Assembly (NCBI GenBank): GCA_029237695.1
Contig: CM055266.1
Location: 10,247,805 to 10,311,804, forward strand
Direction of reading: 5' to 3'
DNA: 64,000 nucleotides
Origin: Conchocele bisecta
Taxonomy: Eukaryota > Mollusca > Bivalvia > Lucinida > Thyasiridae
Shown in pieces: positions 45,803 through 56,463 of this stretch. Positions within the stretch are counted from its first letter, which is position 1. Every line of letters starts with the position of its first letter. Both the position numbers and the translations under genes were made by a program. The notes beneath the pieces were generated by a model. That model ran no database searches and was not told where the DNA came from. It worked only from the letters and a program-made list of their open reading frames with translations.

Positions 45803-46411
45803 TCATCTTTTAGCAGAAGCTTGGGCGTTCTTAGTTTTCGAAAGTTATCTTGTCGAACCTCCAGGCGCCTCCTCGCGCGTTGGGATAACGTCATTTCTCT
45901 CGAAGACAGTCATCGAATGAGTCTCGGTCCCTTGCAGTGAAAGAGGGCGAAACCGCCCATTTCGTTTTGCTCGCGCAGATCCTTGAGGACGGCGTTGTAT
46001 TTTTTTGATGTGGATATCCATAACGCTTTGCCTCGCATGGCGGCCAGAAAAATGCGAGCTCGGAGAGTCATGTCCCTTCTTTTTTTGGTCATCGCCGGCC
46101 TTGGCGGAGCAATCCGTCAATCACCCGTTTATAGAGGTGGGGCTCGCCCTGAAATATTTGGTTATAAACCAAACGCCCCAAACCAATCGTTGAAGCCTAT
46201 CACCAGGGGTCAATAAGTAATACCATTCAGGGTCGGTATCCATAATCCACGGGCACCGCTGATAAGTATCGTTGTGTCGCACAGGTGGACATAGGGATCA
46301 CAATGTGACGAAAGGCATCGCGGTTAAGGATTCCCTCGAGTAAAGACGAGGATGAAAACCGTTTTTCCACATCCTGTTCTGCCCACATATTATGGCGGAG
46401 TTGTGAGGCAT
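45803..46411 (-). pseudogene. genome-packaging ATPase (FtsK/A32-like), broken
   Basis: ATP-driven DNA packaging motor of the Polinton/adintovirus lineage. The start (MPHNSAIICG) lies directly after a CCAATCGTGAATTGG palindrome. Walker A reads GRTGCGKTVFIL in the next frame (46,345-46,385). Then come CPWIMDTDPEWYYLLTP-like and Walker B-type regions. Near the end lie AFSGRHARQS and SKKYNAVLKDLREQNEMG followed by FDDCLREN-like and NDVIPTREEA, all in the order of the Polinton ATPase (known for the family). It ends with a Lys-rich tail at the stop 45,803-45,805. About 203 codons, usual for this ATPase, spread over several frames by at least five indels. Confidence 0.75.
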
Positions 46412-46540
46412 CTCCAATCGTGAATTGGTATTTGATTGGCTAGATTTCTTAAATTTTTTCCAAAATTATGTTAATTAATAAAAATCGTTAGATGATTTCT
46501 TAATTTTTTCAAAATTATGTATTAATTAAATCGTTAGAAT

Positions 46541-47962
46541 TTAGTAGATCGATTGATAAACGTTATCGACCATCTTCGGATGTTTGAGTTTTGTGCGTCC
46601 AGTAATTATTATAAGAAGTACAACGTTCAATGGCCCGGCTCCAGTCCGCCATCTTTGGTTATCTGGATCGTTCACACACACCCTCACTAGCGTTTCTCAA
46701 ACTTGCGTCCGCTACCGTGGGTATTTTTTGGTCATCGTCGCTGGCTCGCATGTCTTAGCCATAACGCGTATATTGGTATTCAGGAACTCCGCGAGGGAGG
46801 GAACGGCCGGCCGAGAGATGCAGGCTTTAGCGAACTGCTGCAAACCTCCGGAGAGCGCTTACTTAGATTCCGGCAGCAAAAACTGCTTTCTTAACTTCAA
46901 TCCCACTGCTGGTAGGGCGCCGCGAAGACCCCGAGCTGTTAGAGTTGATTGGGGACTCCCTCGATCGTCACCTCTACCTTCGTGAATTTGGGGTTATAGC
47001 AAAGCTGTCGGTTTTTCTAGACCGAACCGAAACCGAACCGAGCATCTCCCGAACAACATCAGTATACCTTTCATCGAGCGGGCGGGTACGTTGACCGTTA
47101 ATATTCCACCCAATGTGTCGCTTTTTAGTTTTTTCGGCCATCTTGCGATGGCGAAGAAACTCGGTCGTTATTAAAGTATGGCAACGCCGCCCGCGTACTG
47201 GGTTTCGATCGAATCGCGCTAGTTCGGGCATCCGTGACCATGACGTAAACTCCAGCGAAACCATTATCGATCGTTTTATACGTCGATAACTGGTCGGGTG
47301 GCTATGATAACTCGGCCCGTAGTCGTTGAACGTTAGTTCGTATTCGAGGCGGTCAGCCAAAGCACTCTGAGAGTAGGGCATGTGACTCTCTTAGCAACTC
47401 AAAGTCGAGCGGAATGGTAGAAGCGGTTTTGCCGTAAGCGCCCCGTCCGACCAAGCGTTGTCACTACGCGTTGTTATCTACCTTGATTAGCAGCCCCTGA
47501 TTCTAAGTTTTGGTTACCGTTCTAATTTTATTTTGCTGGTGTCAATACCTTGATATACAGCGTTTTCAAGCTGGCGTGTGACGTCTTCCACCAGGGTCCT
47601 GATTAGCAATGGTTAGACGTCGCCTGTCATCGATCGACATCACCACATTACCAGAAAATCTTTATCATAGTTTCTTCGACTATGGCGCGACCAGGTTTCC
47701 TGAAACGACGGTTCGTGGTTCCGCGTCCGTCGACGTTAGCGAAAATAGTGAAAGCGAGGCGAACAGTACCAGGAACAATGACGTCGTTAGACTCCGAGGT
47801 TGGGGAAGCGGGACTAAGAAGCCTGCTGGTTCTTTGGTAGAACGTCCGATGGGTTGTTCGTAATTAACGACACACTGACTTCACGCCTTTTGCCCCGAGG
47901 AGGGGCTCACGCAGTCCTGCGGGTATGGATTGAGTTTGCGACCGTAATTGACTCGAAGACAT
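46541..47962 (-). pseudogene. major capsid protein (double jelly-roll type), inner copy
   Basis: ATG at 47,960-47,962 opens MSSSQ, identical at the start to the outer capsid gene at 63,760. Similar words follow in shifting frames: GRKLNPY, NNPSDVLPKNQQ, RFPNLGV, and later STIPLDFELL, MPYSQSALADRLEYELTFND (47,320-47,381), PELARFDRN, RHRKMAEK, WNIN and KVEVTIEGVPNQ (46,970). These match a capsid protein conserved in lophotrochozoan Polintons. Length ~470 codons. Dozens of one- and two-base indels relative to the outer copy, with few substitutions where they can be compared. Confidence 0.7.
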
Positions 47963-48030
47963 AATTAATTTTTTTCATAAAAATTATTGAAACCTAATTA
48001 AACCCGTATTGGTTTTGTTTTCTTTAATAC

Positions 48031-48060
48031 ATAATTAATTTTTAAGAAAAATTATAAATT
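48031..48060 (+). promoter_or_regulatory. start-proximal AT-rich motif upstream of gene Y
   Basis: ATAATTAATTTTTAAGAAAA then ATTATAAATT directly precedes ATG 48,061. Relatives with core TTAATTTTNAAGAAAATTAT occur at 45,356-45,370 (before gene 45,351), 47,966-47,990 (before the capsid), 51,904-51,930 (before the fibre), 57,950-57,975 and 58,373-58,400. Suggested promoter (inference). Confidence 0.5.
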
Positions 48061-49450
48061 ATGGATGATTAACGATGTTTGAAATTGGATCAATCGGTAG
48101 AGACGATGGGCTGATTGATGATATAACTGAAAAACGCCCTTCATAGAAGACTCCAGTTCCAATCCAATCGCAATTGGGGGAAATAGGTCGGGCTACCAGC
48201 AGCGTTGGTCAAAGTCAGGGGGGAATGTTACTGAGGGGATGCTGATAAATGACTACTACAACAATTGTTTTCAGAAAAATCGGCTTGGTCCCCGTCTTGT
48301 TCATCGAGACTACTCCAAGTTCGAATTTGGAATATGCATGGTAGGTTTGCGGACTACAATTCATCAAAATCTCCCAATAATCAAACACGAATACCGGTAA
48401 AAACCGCCCTATCGCTAAACCACATTGCCGGAAACCGGGGCTTGGTGGCGAAATCATAAAGAACGAACTAGGAATTTCCAGATTGGACCGAGTGGTAAAA
48501 CCAATTGTGCCAGGCCCGCCGCTGTAAGAGGCCCTAAAGTCTACGACGAAAGAAATATAGCGAAGACGGACCACCCCGCGGATTAGAAACGGTTCGAGCA
48601 TCAGCTGAGGTCCCTAAAAATAAAAAAGCCAACCGACGTTTTATTTAACACGATGTATATCCACATTCAGCGGTCCAATCACAATTGGGAAAAATAAAAA
48701 ACTTCAAACGATGGAACCCACCAGTTACCTCTTCGAGAACTCCGTGGGACTCGATAAGGCCTACTACAACGGTCCGGGGCGAACTGGTCCTTAACCTCGT
48801 CCCAAAACTCACGGCGGCTGGAGTGAACATAATCGCGCAAGAAAGAAAGGAAAAAACTGGAGGAAGCCAGGGTGACGATGAGAAATCTACCGACGCGGGA
48901 TTCAACAAACTCCTTGCGGGTCGTTTGAGGGATTGAAAGAGAAGCTTCGCTTGGAGGCCGCCTCGGCTAAACCGTTGAGGCTCTCCGCACACAATCAAAT
49001 AAGTTCGGATCCCGCGAATCAATCTCGATGGGTCACCTGGGCGACGAGGAGACGACACTGCGGTGAGCGTCTTACGCACTCTGTTTCAGAGAGCAGGGGT
49101 ATTTCGTCACGATAGCAAGCAATCCTCGTTGCTATCGGTCATGACGTTATATCGCCACCTAGTTCTTAACTTTCACTGGTGGTGCGGCGCTACCACCCGC
49201 GTCCAGCACCCAGCACCAGCACCCCACACCCGGTGGAGCCAAGGAGTGGATAAAAAAAATCAACTAAAAAGCCCTCGCCAGTCCTTCTTTCTAGCGAAAT
49301 TAGCTGGAAAGGCAGGCTGCCGCACTACCTGGAACTGATCGGAAGTATCGTATTTCTTACTTACTTAGCTATTAAATTATCAAAAACGGGCCGGAATGGC
49401 TTTAGCCAAAAAACTACTGGGCTTTAATCGTGGCAATCGCCTGGTCTCCT
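48061..49450 (+). pseudogene. protein Y (coiled coil + TM), inner copy
   Basis: Counterpart of the outer gene 63,752-62,418. Shared pieces in shifting frames: GRATSSVGQSQ, SRDYSKFEFG-like words (48,300), VRGELVLNLVPKLTA (48,775), EAASA-like words (48,955), TLFQRAGV (49,075), an Ala/Pro-rich APAPAP stretch (49,200) and SFFLAKLAGKAGCR (49,290), then a terminal hydrophobic region. Two palindromes CCAATCGCAATTGG and CCAATCACAATTGG interrupt it at 48,163 and 48,676. Converges on gene X. Confidence 0.6.
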
Positions 49451-49479
49451 ATTAAAATTCTCTGTCAGAGAGTTCCCCT

Positions 49480-51125
49480 ACAAACCAAAGCGTAAAATAA
49501 ATCCGGATCGCCACGAGGCGATGAACGAAGACTCCCAATTTTCCTCCTCCTCGTGTTTTGTTTCTTCCAATTTCCAATTTCCAATCCAATTACGATTGAT
49601 TGGTGTTTTTACTCCAATCGCGAATTGGTCTTGTTGATGGATTTCGATGGTGCATCCAATAATTTACGAATTGGGGGGAACTGGGTTTCGATTTACGAAT
49701 TGGTGGGAGGGGAGGTTGTATCCATTTTTGTTTTGTTTTTATGAAAATCGGTTCCCACTGTTGGGGGTTTTGGGGGGCGCTTGATGATATCCGTATTCAC
49801 TTTACCGTTGTTGGGGCCGATTTTTTTGATATTGGCGGTTAGGCGATTACGATATGATTATTGTAACCGTTCAACCGGGTTCGTCTTCGTTAGTAATCAT
49901 ATTGCTCGGCGCCATATAAAGACCTATTCCATAAATACATACTCTACTGGGGTGCCTGGCCATTCTGTTAAAAACGTCTTTGATAATTCTGGATTCGCCT
50001 TCTCCAGGTCCACCCTAGCTGGAGATGGCGTCCTCTTACAAGTGCCAAAATTGAAAAATTTTGTTTTTTTGCATTCAAACGCTGTTTCCCATAGGCCCCC
50101 CCCCCCGTAGGGGTAAGAACTGCGAGTGAGTTTGTTTTCTGTGCGCCGAGGAAATTGCCCCAGAGCAACGTGCGAATGGAGGTCGTTGACGCCGAAGTAA
50201 CCCCAGGCCTGCGTGAACCCTAGACCCTTATCTTAACATAAATGTATCCCCACGCACGTCCTGAACCTCCAGCAGCCTGCTGTATTTGTAATCGACGTGA
50301 GCCCGTTTTCTGGAGGTAAAAACATCAGAAAACAACGAAAACCACCACAGTGCCGACCTCCAGACACTTCCGTCCCGAAAGGTTCATTAGTCGCGGGGTC
50401 AAAATTTACCCGGCGTTCCGAACTGACGATGTGGTCAACCGGAAGTGGATCGGGTTCCCCCCCCCCCCCCACTCTAAAATCCAGTCTGTTTGTCCAAATT
50501 CCCGGAACGGGCCCGTGAATGAGAACGTCCCCGAGGCCGGTGCTGGTAGGATAAATGCTTTCTGTTCTCCAGTCCGCGTCTTTTGAAACGTAAAACAATT
50601 CGTTACACAGTCTTTCCAAAGGCCGATACGGTTATATGTGTTGGAAAACTGGGAATCCCAGTGCGTCCGGTCCCGTGTTTGGAGGTTAAGAGAAAAATAC
50701 CTAGTTCTTTGAGAATCCCCTCCTAATAAGTATTAAACACCGTGAAAAGTTTGTTAGACACTTCGGAGCATGACATTCTTGGATGTCAGATGGTCGTTAT
50801 TTATTTTGAAAACTCCACACCCGGGCTGTTGCGGCACCAAATTACAGCGAAATTTATTTTTGGTTCTTTGCCAAAACCTGCATCGGTGGTTGCTTGTTTT
50901 CCAAGCCGTTTTACCACCTCCATCGTAGTAATCTTTGGGCAACCCTATTATTGTTCAACAAAGATGTTAGGGAAGGGAATTTGGTGGTTTGGCAAATCCA
51001 ACTGTCCGGTCCTAAACCGTTTACGGTTGGTGTAACAAGGCGGTTAAACAACGTCTTTTTTGTGTGTTATTTTTACCATCCGACCAGGCGACTTTACATT
51101 TAGAGTTAAAGCTAAATGCTTTGGT
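49480..51125 (-). pseudogene. protein X, inner copy
   Basis: Counterpart of the outer gene 60,826-62,414. Recognisable pieces on the minus strand: TKAFSFNSK (51,100), FERLCNELFYVSKDADWRT-like (50,610), STGLGDVLIHGPVPGIWTNR (50,500-50,560), and GNFLGAQKTNSLAVLTPTG (50,100-50,155). The C-terminal linker at 49,560-49,700 is rich in CCAAT...ATTGG palindromes. Function unknown; probably a virion or assembly protein, as it is constant in these elements. Confidence 0.6.
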
Positions 51126-51129
51126 AATT

Positions 51130-51906
51130 CCATTGGATAAAGATATTATTTATGTTTTGCTACTATAACTGAATGATCAAAAAAGGGAGTCTTGTTGAAA
51201 CTTCAAAAATTAATAGACAAAAACTGGCTGCGGGGAAAACGCCGGGTAGGCCTTAGATCAATCACCTTCACGGTTGGATGGCAGAATGGTGGGAAGAGTG
51301 AAGGGTTTTTAAACTATGTGAAGGATACGGACCAAACCAAATTAGGTGTTAAAGCCCTGCCTCATCGGACTCTGGGGAATAAGAAACAGACTCAAGGATT
51401 TTGGGCAACTCAGAGCTTGACGGTATAATCAACCTCACAGTATCGAATGCTACCGGGCACACAACAATGATCATCAGCAGTGATGTAGTGGTCTCCCAGG
51501 GTTTGGGTATTCAACTCGGTTTTAGAGAGAACATACTTCCTCAAACAAAGGAGTGGTTCACCCCGGGGTGAGTAACGTCGTGATAAACCCGGAGGACTTC
51601 ACCTTCACGAAAACTCTCATGGGGTGCACCTTGGATCGGGATTGAACAACAATCGTTACAACACGATAGACGGATTCCCCCAGCCACATTTACTTGAAAA
51701 ACTGGTGCCCGCCAGCGATTGTTTCTATTGGCGAGATCCTGTAACGTTTAGACTTCCCACACCCGAGAAAATGAAAGGTTTTGGAAATTCGGGGAACACA
51801 TCCACGAAGTTTGAAGAATGTTTATATTCCGTTGATTGATTAAAGGGCGATGAGTTTGAATAACGATTACCCGATTTCGGTCGTACCTAGAAAATTTCAA
51901 ACTTAA
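51130..51906 (+). pseudogene. minor-capsid-like protein, inner copy
   Basis: Counterpart of the outer 60,841-60,125 gene. RGKRRVGLRSITFTVGWQN and FLNYVKD near 51,230-51,330, then IQLGFRENI-like, FTKTL and NNNRYNTIDGFPQPHL-like words, and VPASDCFYWRDPVTFRLPTP near 51,700-51,760. Several indels. It starts divergently from X (51,125) and is followed by the fibre gene. Confidence 0.6.
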
Positions 51907-51971
51907 TTAATTTTAAGGAAAATTATTTAGAAATTAAACGCATGTTCGTAATATATATTTATCAAACCATT

Positions 51972-53805
51972 ATGAGTATTTACGGGACAGGTTTTTTATT
52001 TTATACCATTTATTAGTATTAGTTTCTTTCCGATTGGTGACAAATTTCCAAAATAAAAAAAAAAAAAAAAAATAATTTAGGAAACCTGCAAAGGGGAAGG
52101 GGGTTTCAATCCGGGACAGAGGGCGGGGGACTTTTTTTTAACTACCAAAAAACAAAGGCCTTGATCAATAGAAACTATATCGAGGGCCACGGACGAGATT
52201 CCACAGAGTCCTACTATCACAAACTTTAAGAGAATATTCTGGCCCTGGCTGTGGGAATACACAAAAGTGCTGAAGAAGAAGAAACCGCATACGGAACTAA
52301 ACGAACTAGGTAAAAAAATAACCAAATTTAAGAAAAAAGAAGGTCCGGGTTGGGGATGATTAAAGCCCGAGAAGAAAACCGCCCAGAACTGACATTTAAC
52401 GGAGGTTTATGATGGAGGTTGCGCTCTCTTTAGAAGACTCTCTCAGCAAAGAACTACACTTGCTTGAATTAAGAACGGGGGAAAAATAATCGATTTTCCG
52501 AAAATGAGGCCACGTCGGGTATTGAGAAAGCACGAGAAGAAAACCACCAGGGGACGGACCTTACGAAGGCTTATGAGGTGTTGCGCCTCAGAAACACTCT
52601 TCATCAGAGAAAGCGGCACTTACTGAACTAGATAAAAAAAAAATAACCAAATTTCGAAAATGAGACCCGGTCGGGATATTGATAAAAAGTCCGAGAAGAC
52701 CACCCCAGTCCGAACCTTGCAGAAGGCCATTGCGGAGGTCTTTATGATGCGGTTGCGCTTAGAGAACTCTCACAGCAAAGAAGCGGACACTTACCGAACT
52801 AGGATGGAAAAATACCGATGGATTTTCTGAAAGCGAACCAGGGTTCGGGGGTTTTTTGAGGGGGATCCGAGAAGAAACAACAAAGAAAAGGCCATTAGCG
52901 GAGGCTTATGGGGCGTTACGCTCAGGGACACCTCTCAACAGAGAAGCGGTCACTTTACTGACCTATATGAAAAAAAAATAACCGAATTTAAAACAAAAAA
53001 GAGACCCGCGTTTGATCTTGATGGAGGGTCCGAAACGGGTAGTTGATAAAGCTCCCTAGAACGACCACCAGGCGGATGGACATTAACGGAGGGCTTTATA
53101 TAGGGTTGCGCTTTCAGAGGACTCTATCAACAGAGAAGGAAGCTGACACTTACTAAACTAGAATGAAAAAATAACCGAAATTTAAAAACAAAAAGAACCC
53201 GTCGGGTATTGATAAAAGCCTTAGAAGACCACCAGGCAACCATTACGGAGGCTTATTTTGATGCCGTTGCGGCTTAGAGGGACTCTTCACACAAGAGAAG
53301 CGACACTTTACTGAACTAGAAATGAAAAAATTAACCGATAAAACTGAAACATGATCGTATAGCCGCCCGACCAATAAAGCTCTTGAGGAGGGCCTTCTTA
53401 TGAGGATTACGTAACTAGAGGCCATATAACGCCAAACAATGCGCCTTGCCCGGAATAGTGAAAACTAATGAAAACACCAAAACGAGTCATAACAGTTTGG
53501 GCTGAGAAGCGGGGCCCATTGGTTGTGGGGCGGGCACTATGAATATTCGTTCGGTGCCCCAAAAAGCGGAGTTAATAAATATGGGGCATACACTATGACA
53601 GCTGCAGGTGAAGTTATCCCAAAATGGCGGTCCTTGGCTCGGTTTAATGCTAATGGTAAAGCCTGTGTTGGGCGCGTGGGGTTTCGGAGAAATAAATAAT
53701 TGTAGTAAATGGGAAAACGGGGAAGGAACGGGGGGTTCACTCACAAATAAAATCTTGGAGATAGTTCGGACGGTGATTTCGTTCTCCGGTGATGATCGGA
53801 ATTAG
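51972..53805 (+). pseudogene. fibre-like protein with expanded stalk, inner copy
   Basis: ATG 51,972 opens MSIYGTG, as in the outer fibre (MSIYGPD). A long stalk of about seven diverged ~165-bp units follows (52,300-53,450). Then comes the C-terminal globular part: VITVWAEKRGPLVVG (53,485), a region matching YGGYVMTTPG-type strands, and an ending near 53,805. It is 1.0 kb longer than the outer gene (59,259-60,091), and the difference is all in the stalk. It is preceded by the AT-rich start motif and an A-run at 52,056. Host-attachment fibre is the likely role (stalk plus knob layout; inference). Confidence 0.6.
52300..53450 (+). repeat. coding tandem repeats of the fibre stalk, ~165 bp x 7
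   Basis: Repeat marks AAAAATAACC lie near 52,315, 52,487, 52,640, 52,807, 52,975, 53,168 and 53,330. Each is followed by GAGACCCG...GATATTGA, GAGAAGAC, ACC...GGAGGCTTAT and GCGCTTAGAGGACTC words. Translated, a unit resembles the single outer unit TDLTEAYGVLRSEDQTALTE, a heptad-like segment. Confidence 0.75.
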
Positions 53806-53946
53806 ACTTTCCCAAGGTAGTGGTTATTAACTTTGTTACGAAAAATCGGTGACTCAGAGAAAGTTCTTCCACTATTGTCCTCATTGTTAATTAATTGAAC
53901 TTATTGTGTAAATAAGCTAATATATTGAAATAAATAAATTTAACTT

Positions 53947-54595
53947 ATGAACGAATCACCGCTTCACCAATTGTCCGAATAACCGGATCCCACCAACACT
54001 GTATCCAACTCTCCAATACCACTCCACCAACACTGTATTCTTAACTCTCAATACCCACTACACCACCAACACTGTATTCAATTAAACGAAAAAATAAAAG
54101 TTCAAGATTTTAGGTTGAATAATAATTTCGTCGCTATGCAGGGATATTTTAGTTAGAGAATGTGCAAATTAAAAGAAAAACGACACTCTAATAATAAATT
54201 AGGCCGCGCACAAACATACTTGAAGCACTATAGTACGGTTCTGGCAAGTGTTTCTGTTGTTGTGTGGGGCGGGGACTGCTGCAACGCCTATGATCTACAA
54301 TTGTAATGATTCACCACATTGCAGGGGTTTTTGAGTGGAAGATTCCCGTTTTATCTGGAACACTTTGGTATGGTAATTAGGGAGGAGGGGGGGTGGAAAA
54401 CTCGAGAAAAAAAAGTAGAAAACAATAGAAAGAAAACATGAAATAGGAACCATCCGTTCTTCGCTAGGTCTAAGAAAAATAGCAAATAAAAAATCGACGT
54501 TATGGTGTCCCAAAGTGGGCGTTTTGGCCGATAAGAAAATATCAAATTTAGGAGTTTGGAAATCCGTGGTGGAAGAAATGGGGAGATATGAAGAA
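53947..54595 (+). pseudogene. two-TM membrane protein, inner copy
   Basis: Counterpart of the outer 59,284-58,739 gene: PTPTLYPT / PNTNNV-like repeats of CACCAACACTGTATTC (a ~45-base unit, three copies at 53,990-54,075), FKILG (54,105), and near the end LADKKISNLEF (54,530-54,560), equal to outer ALADNNISDTEF. Damaged throughout. Confidence 0.5.
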
Positions 54596-54599
54596 ATTA

Positions 54600-55284
54600 A
54601 AAAACTGATATTAAGGATTCAAGGGCGCGCGCCACCATGCCAAAAATTGAGTGTACTGATTGGGATAAATTTTAGGGTCAAAACTTGGACAAATAAAGTC
54701 GGAGGAAATGTTACAGCACCATTATTCAAAAATAATTAAAAAAAATTTAAAAAAAATAATTAAAATAAAAATAATAATTTTAAAAAAAAAAAAAATAAAA
54801 ATTAATAATTTAGAAAAAAAAAGAAAAAAAAAAAAAAATTCTTAATTTTTTTAGAATTTTCCCTAATTTTTTTCAAAATTATATTGGTTGGGCAGTAAAC
54901 AAACAAATTTTCATACCTATACAACATGTGTTTTTTCACTGGAGAATTATCGGCTCTGTTTTACCTCGGCTATCAATTTACGCATGGCCATAAACCCGTG
55001 TAATTGAAACATTGTCCGTCTTACAACATTAAATTAATTACTATATTAATAATAGGGAGTGTTCAGCTTTTAAATTATTAAAAAAAAATAAAAAATAAAA
55101 ATTAAAATTAATTAAAATTAAAATTAACAAATAACGAACCATCACAAATGTTTTCCTTTCGCCAATAGGTAGTTAATAAACTAAATTATAATATGTCACA
55201 CCATTTGTATGCTTTTTTTTTATTTTATTATAGGAAACTGATGAGTATATATATGTTTGTTGTTACCGTTACAACTAATTGGTC
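54600..55284. other. AT-rich intergenic stretch
   Basis: Homologous downstream region to outer 58,570-58,738 up to about 54,720 (shared GGCGCGCGCCACC and TGATTGGGATAAATTT). Then low-complexity A-runs (54,740-54,840; 55,075-55,130) and no gene. Confidence 0.5.
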
Positions 55285-55690
55285 TCATTCGTCGGTGTGG
55301 CTATGGTTTGTTGATCCGGTATGACGTCCGTCTCGTCTGTTTAAATGGTTAGCCAGACTATGCATAAGTGTGTTATTTGGCGATGTAATTGTGTACTCAA
55401 AGGTTGCCGGCCTAAAAGATTTCTGCCTAAGAAAGCTTTGCAATTTTCGGAAACCAAAATTCCACACCATAGGCTCGTCCGTTACTTCGCTGGTTTCTTT
55501 CTTTAAGAGAGAATTGGCAATGGGGTTCAAGGCGACCCAGAATGTGGAGCCAACAGATGTCGTGGTGCTTAAGGAAAAGGTCCCAACCCACCACCCCAGT
55601 GGCTGGGTGCCGGCTAGAAATTCATGCCCAGTCGCTGGGGGTGTTGTGCAAGATTGGAGGCTTTTGGCTTTTGATTTTTTTTTTTTAATT
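55285..55690 (-). CDS. unknown ORF near the right TIR of the inner element
   Basis: An open frame of about 130 codons with normal-looking composition: TTPPATGHEFLAGTQPLGWW near the start, VGTFSLSTTTSVGSTFWVAL, then SEVTDEPMVWNFGFRKLQSF and FRPATFEYTITSPNNTLMHS. No ATG is seen before Met 55,530, so the start is uncertain. It has no counterpart in the visible part of the outer element. The sequence suggests beta strands; I do not recognise the family. Confidence 0.4.
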
Positions 55691-55879
55691 TTTTTTTTTT
55701 AATTTTTACAAATTATTAATATCTTTATACGCGATAGACCGAATCGTGTAATTTTTCTCCTCTATAAAATGGACACCTAATTTACATGTTCATAACACGT
55801 GTAATTGGAACATTGTCGTCTGCTTGGTGTGATTATAACATAAATTAGTTCTGTTCAATAATTTTCAATTTCTTCTAAT

Positions 55880-56235
55880 AATTTTCCATTTCTTCGTTAA
55901 AAGCGATATTGTAGAAACGCATATCCGTAAACGAATCTTTGATTTTAAACTGTTTTATAAAAATTAGTTTGATAATGTTTCGGTAGTGTTTCTCCGATCC
56001 TATTTAGTCGTTCATTATATAAATTTGATACTTATACCGGCGACATAATTGCCGGTTTAATATTGTAAATGCAACGTTTTTTATCGCAGCGTAATAAATT
56101 ACGCTGATATTTCATGTATTCGATATCACATAGTATTGTCATTTTACCGTGTTTTAATACTGTAGAAACAACAGCGTAAAATCCTTCATCCAAATCATTA
56201 TAAACGTCCAATTCGTTGTGTATTTTATTATCCAT
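55880..56235 (-). pseudogene. unknown small gene next to the right TIR
   Basis: From ATG 56,235 (MDNKIHNELDVYNDLDEGFY) an intact 67-residue ORF includes VLKHGKMTILCDIEYMKYQR and CDKKRCIYNIKP. After its stop, coding-like words continue in other frames (KQFKIKDSFTDMRFYN, 55,900-55,960), so the gene may be longer and broken. It reads away from the TIR, and the same CCAATTGAACA motif stands upstream as before the polymerase. The acidic/basic pattern is compatible with a regulatory protein; no family recognised. Confidence 0.45.
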
Positions 56236-56273
56236 TTTGTTATAATATTTTATTATAACCTATTAAATTTATA

Positions 56274-56458
56274 TGTTCAATTGGACGTGAAAAAAACATG
56301 ATGTATTTATGACACCAATTTTGAATATTTCGTGGTTGGTGGGAGACAATTTCCTCGTTAACCAATTTTTGATTTTTCGGGGGGTGGTGGAGTAGTATAG
56401 AGGGTGGAGAAATGATGCCACCGTTAGGTGGTATCATTTTGACTCCCTCTATACTACT
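56274..56458. repeat. inner element right TIR (185 bp)
   Basis: The exact inverse of 37,390-37,574, ending ...CCCTCTATACTACT, followed by the right copy of the target duplication (56,459-56,463, CCCCC). Confidence 0.9.
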
Positions 56459-56463
56459 CCCCC

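Larger units (their letters stand above)
37390..56458. mobile_element. inner, full-length Maverick/Polinton, ~19.07 kb
   Basis: Bounded by perfect 185-bp TIRs starting AGTAGTATAGAGGG and flanked by the target duplication. It encodes every core Polinton function that can be recognised here: PolB, RVE integrase, packaging ATPase, major capsid, minor capsid-like and fibre-like proteins, plus X, Y, small membrane proteins and a zinc-finger ORF. An adenain-type cysteine protease was not found. Identical TIRs suggest a young insertion, yet most genes carry frameshifts. These two facts conflict unless many indels are consensus errors or the copy was already dead and moved in trans. Confidence 0.9.

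Noticed and set aside
46584..46985. 133-codon plus-strand ORF
   Set aside because: Antisense to the inner capsid gene, which is supported by order and word matches to the outer capsid.
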